This document shows positions 5,391 through 5,485 of a stretch of 5,485 nucleotides of DNA, in pieces. Source of the stretch: Methylomonas sp. Its GTDB lineage: Bacteria; Pseudomonadota; Gammaproteobacteria; Methylococcales; Methylomonadaceae. How positions within the stretch are numbered: position 1 is the stretch's first letter; every line of letters starts with the position of its first letter. A program made the position numbers and the translations under genes. The DNA is taken from positions 1 to 5,485 of the forward strand of contig JAQTYP010000261.1 in assembly GCA_028688235.1 (NCBI GenBank), in the 5' to 3' direction. Below the pieces are notes generated by a model, which made no database searches, was not told where the DNA came from, and saw nothing but the letters and a program-made list of their open reading frames with translations.

Positions 5391-5485
5391 CGCACATACT
5401 GTAGCGGAAATTCTATCAAAATGGCCAACCCGCCCAATTCCGAGGCCCGCGCCTCAATGCGGCCATGATGGGCTTCGACGATGTT
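5387..5485 (-). CDS. baeS: BaeS-like sensor histidine kinase, C-terminal end only
   Basis: The gene enters from the right edge. Only 32 codons and the TGA (5389-5387) are visible; the frame is open to the last base and starts in phase at 5485. The visible piece reads NIVEAHHGRIEARAS, then GGLAILIEFPL, the end of a HATPase_c domain just after the G2 box. NIVEAH-GRI and GG-x2-I-x-IE-PL match the end of Escherichia coli BaeS as I recall it. BaeS is an inner-membrane kinase that detects envelope stress and phosphorylates BaeR. The order kinase-then-regulator with a 4-base ATGA overlap is also that of enterobacterial baeS-baeR. Sensor domain, membrane segments and the phosphorylated histidine lie outside the window. 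Confidence 0.85.
   Translation of the reverse strand, partial: NIVEAHHGRIEARASELGGLAILIEFPLQYVR

Overview
The window looks like a piece of a gammaproteobacterial chromosome with mid-range GC. Three things point there: a class II ribonucleotide reductase split into NrdJa and NrdJb as in Pseudomonas, a sensor/regulator pair that closely resembles enterobacterial BaeS/BaeR, and an interspersed GTAGGTTGGGTTA repeat of a type common in methanotrophs and related gammaproteobacteria. A Methylococcales-like host is my impression from memory and is not proven by the sequence.

Left part, plus strand (1-2208). The window opens inside nrdJa, the catalytic subunit of the adenosylcobalamin-dependent ribonucleotide reductase, just downstream of where the radical-cysteine region would lie. 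After a 110-base gap filled by a doublet of inverted repeats comes nrdJb, which carries the cysteine-rich C-terminal tail that the NrdJa chain lacks. Then follows a DUF167/YggU-family protein whose start codon is ambiguous.

Middle, plus strand (2301-4154). A membrane-anchored protein of about 421 residues has no function I recognise. It is followed by about 590 bases that contain only one convincing gene: a 46-residue single-pass membrane protein (3822-3962) with an excellent ribosome binding site and a run of eight T inside its coding sequence. A stem-loop spans its stop codon. The stretch also holds one copy of a 31-base dispersed repeat; the second copy lies between baeR and the Spy-like gene.

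Right part, minus strand (4155-5485). Reading leftwards: the last 32 codons of a BaeS-like histidine kinase, a complete BaeR-like response regulator overlapping it by ATGA, a 183-base gap with a candidate regulator-binding site, and a short Spy/CpxP-family periplasmic protein with a signal peptide and two LTxxQ motifs. In Escherichia coli, BaeSR senses envelope stress and switches on spy, but the genes lie far apart. Here sensor, regulator and likely target sit together, and the Spy-like promoter region carries three repeats at exact 11-base spacing, the layout expected for an OmpR/PhoB-type regulator. The plus- and minus-strand halves converge on a strong stem-loop near 4103-4137.

I see no CRISPR array, tRNA, rRNA, insertion-sequence transposase or phage gene. 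The most interesting items are the compact baeS-baeR-spy module with its putative operator, the repeat doublet placed between the two halves of the split reductase, and the small membrane protein.
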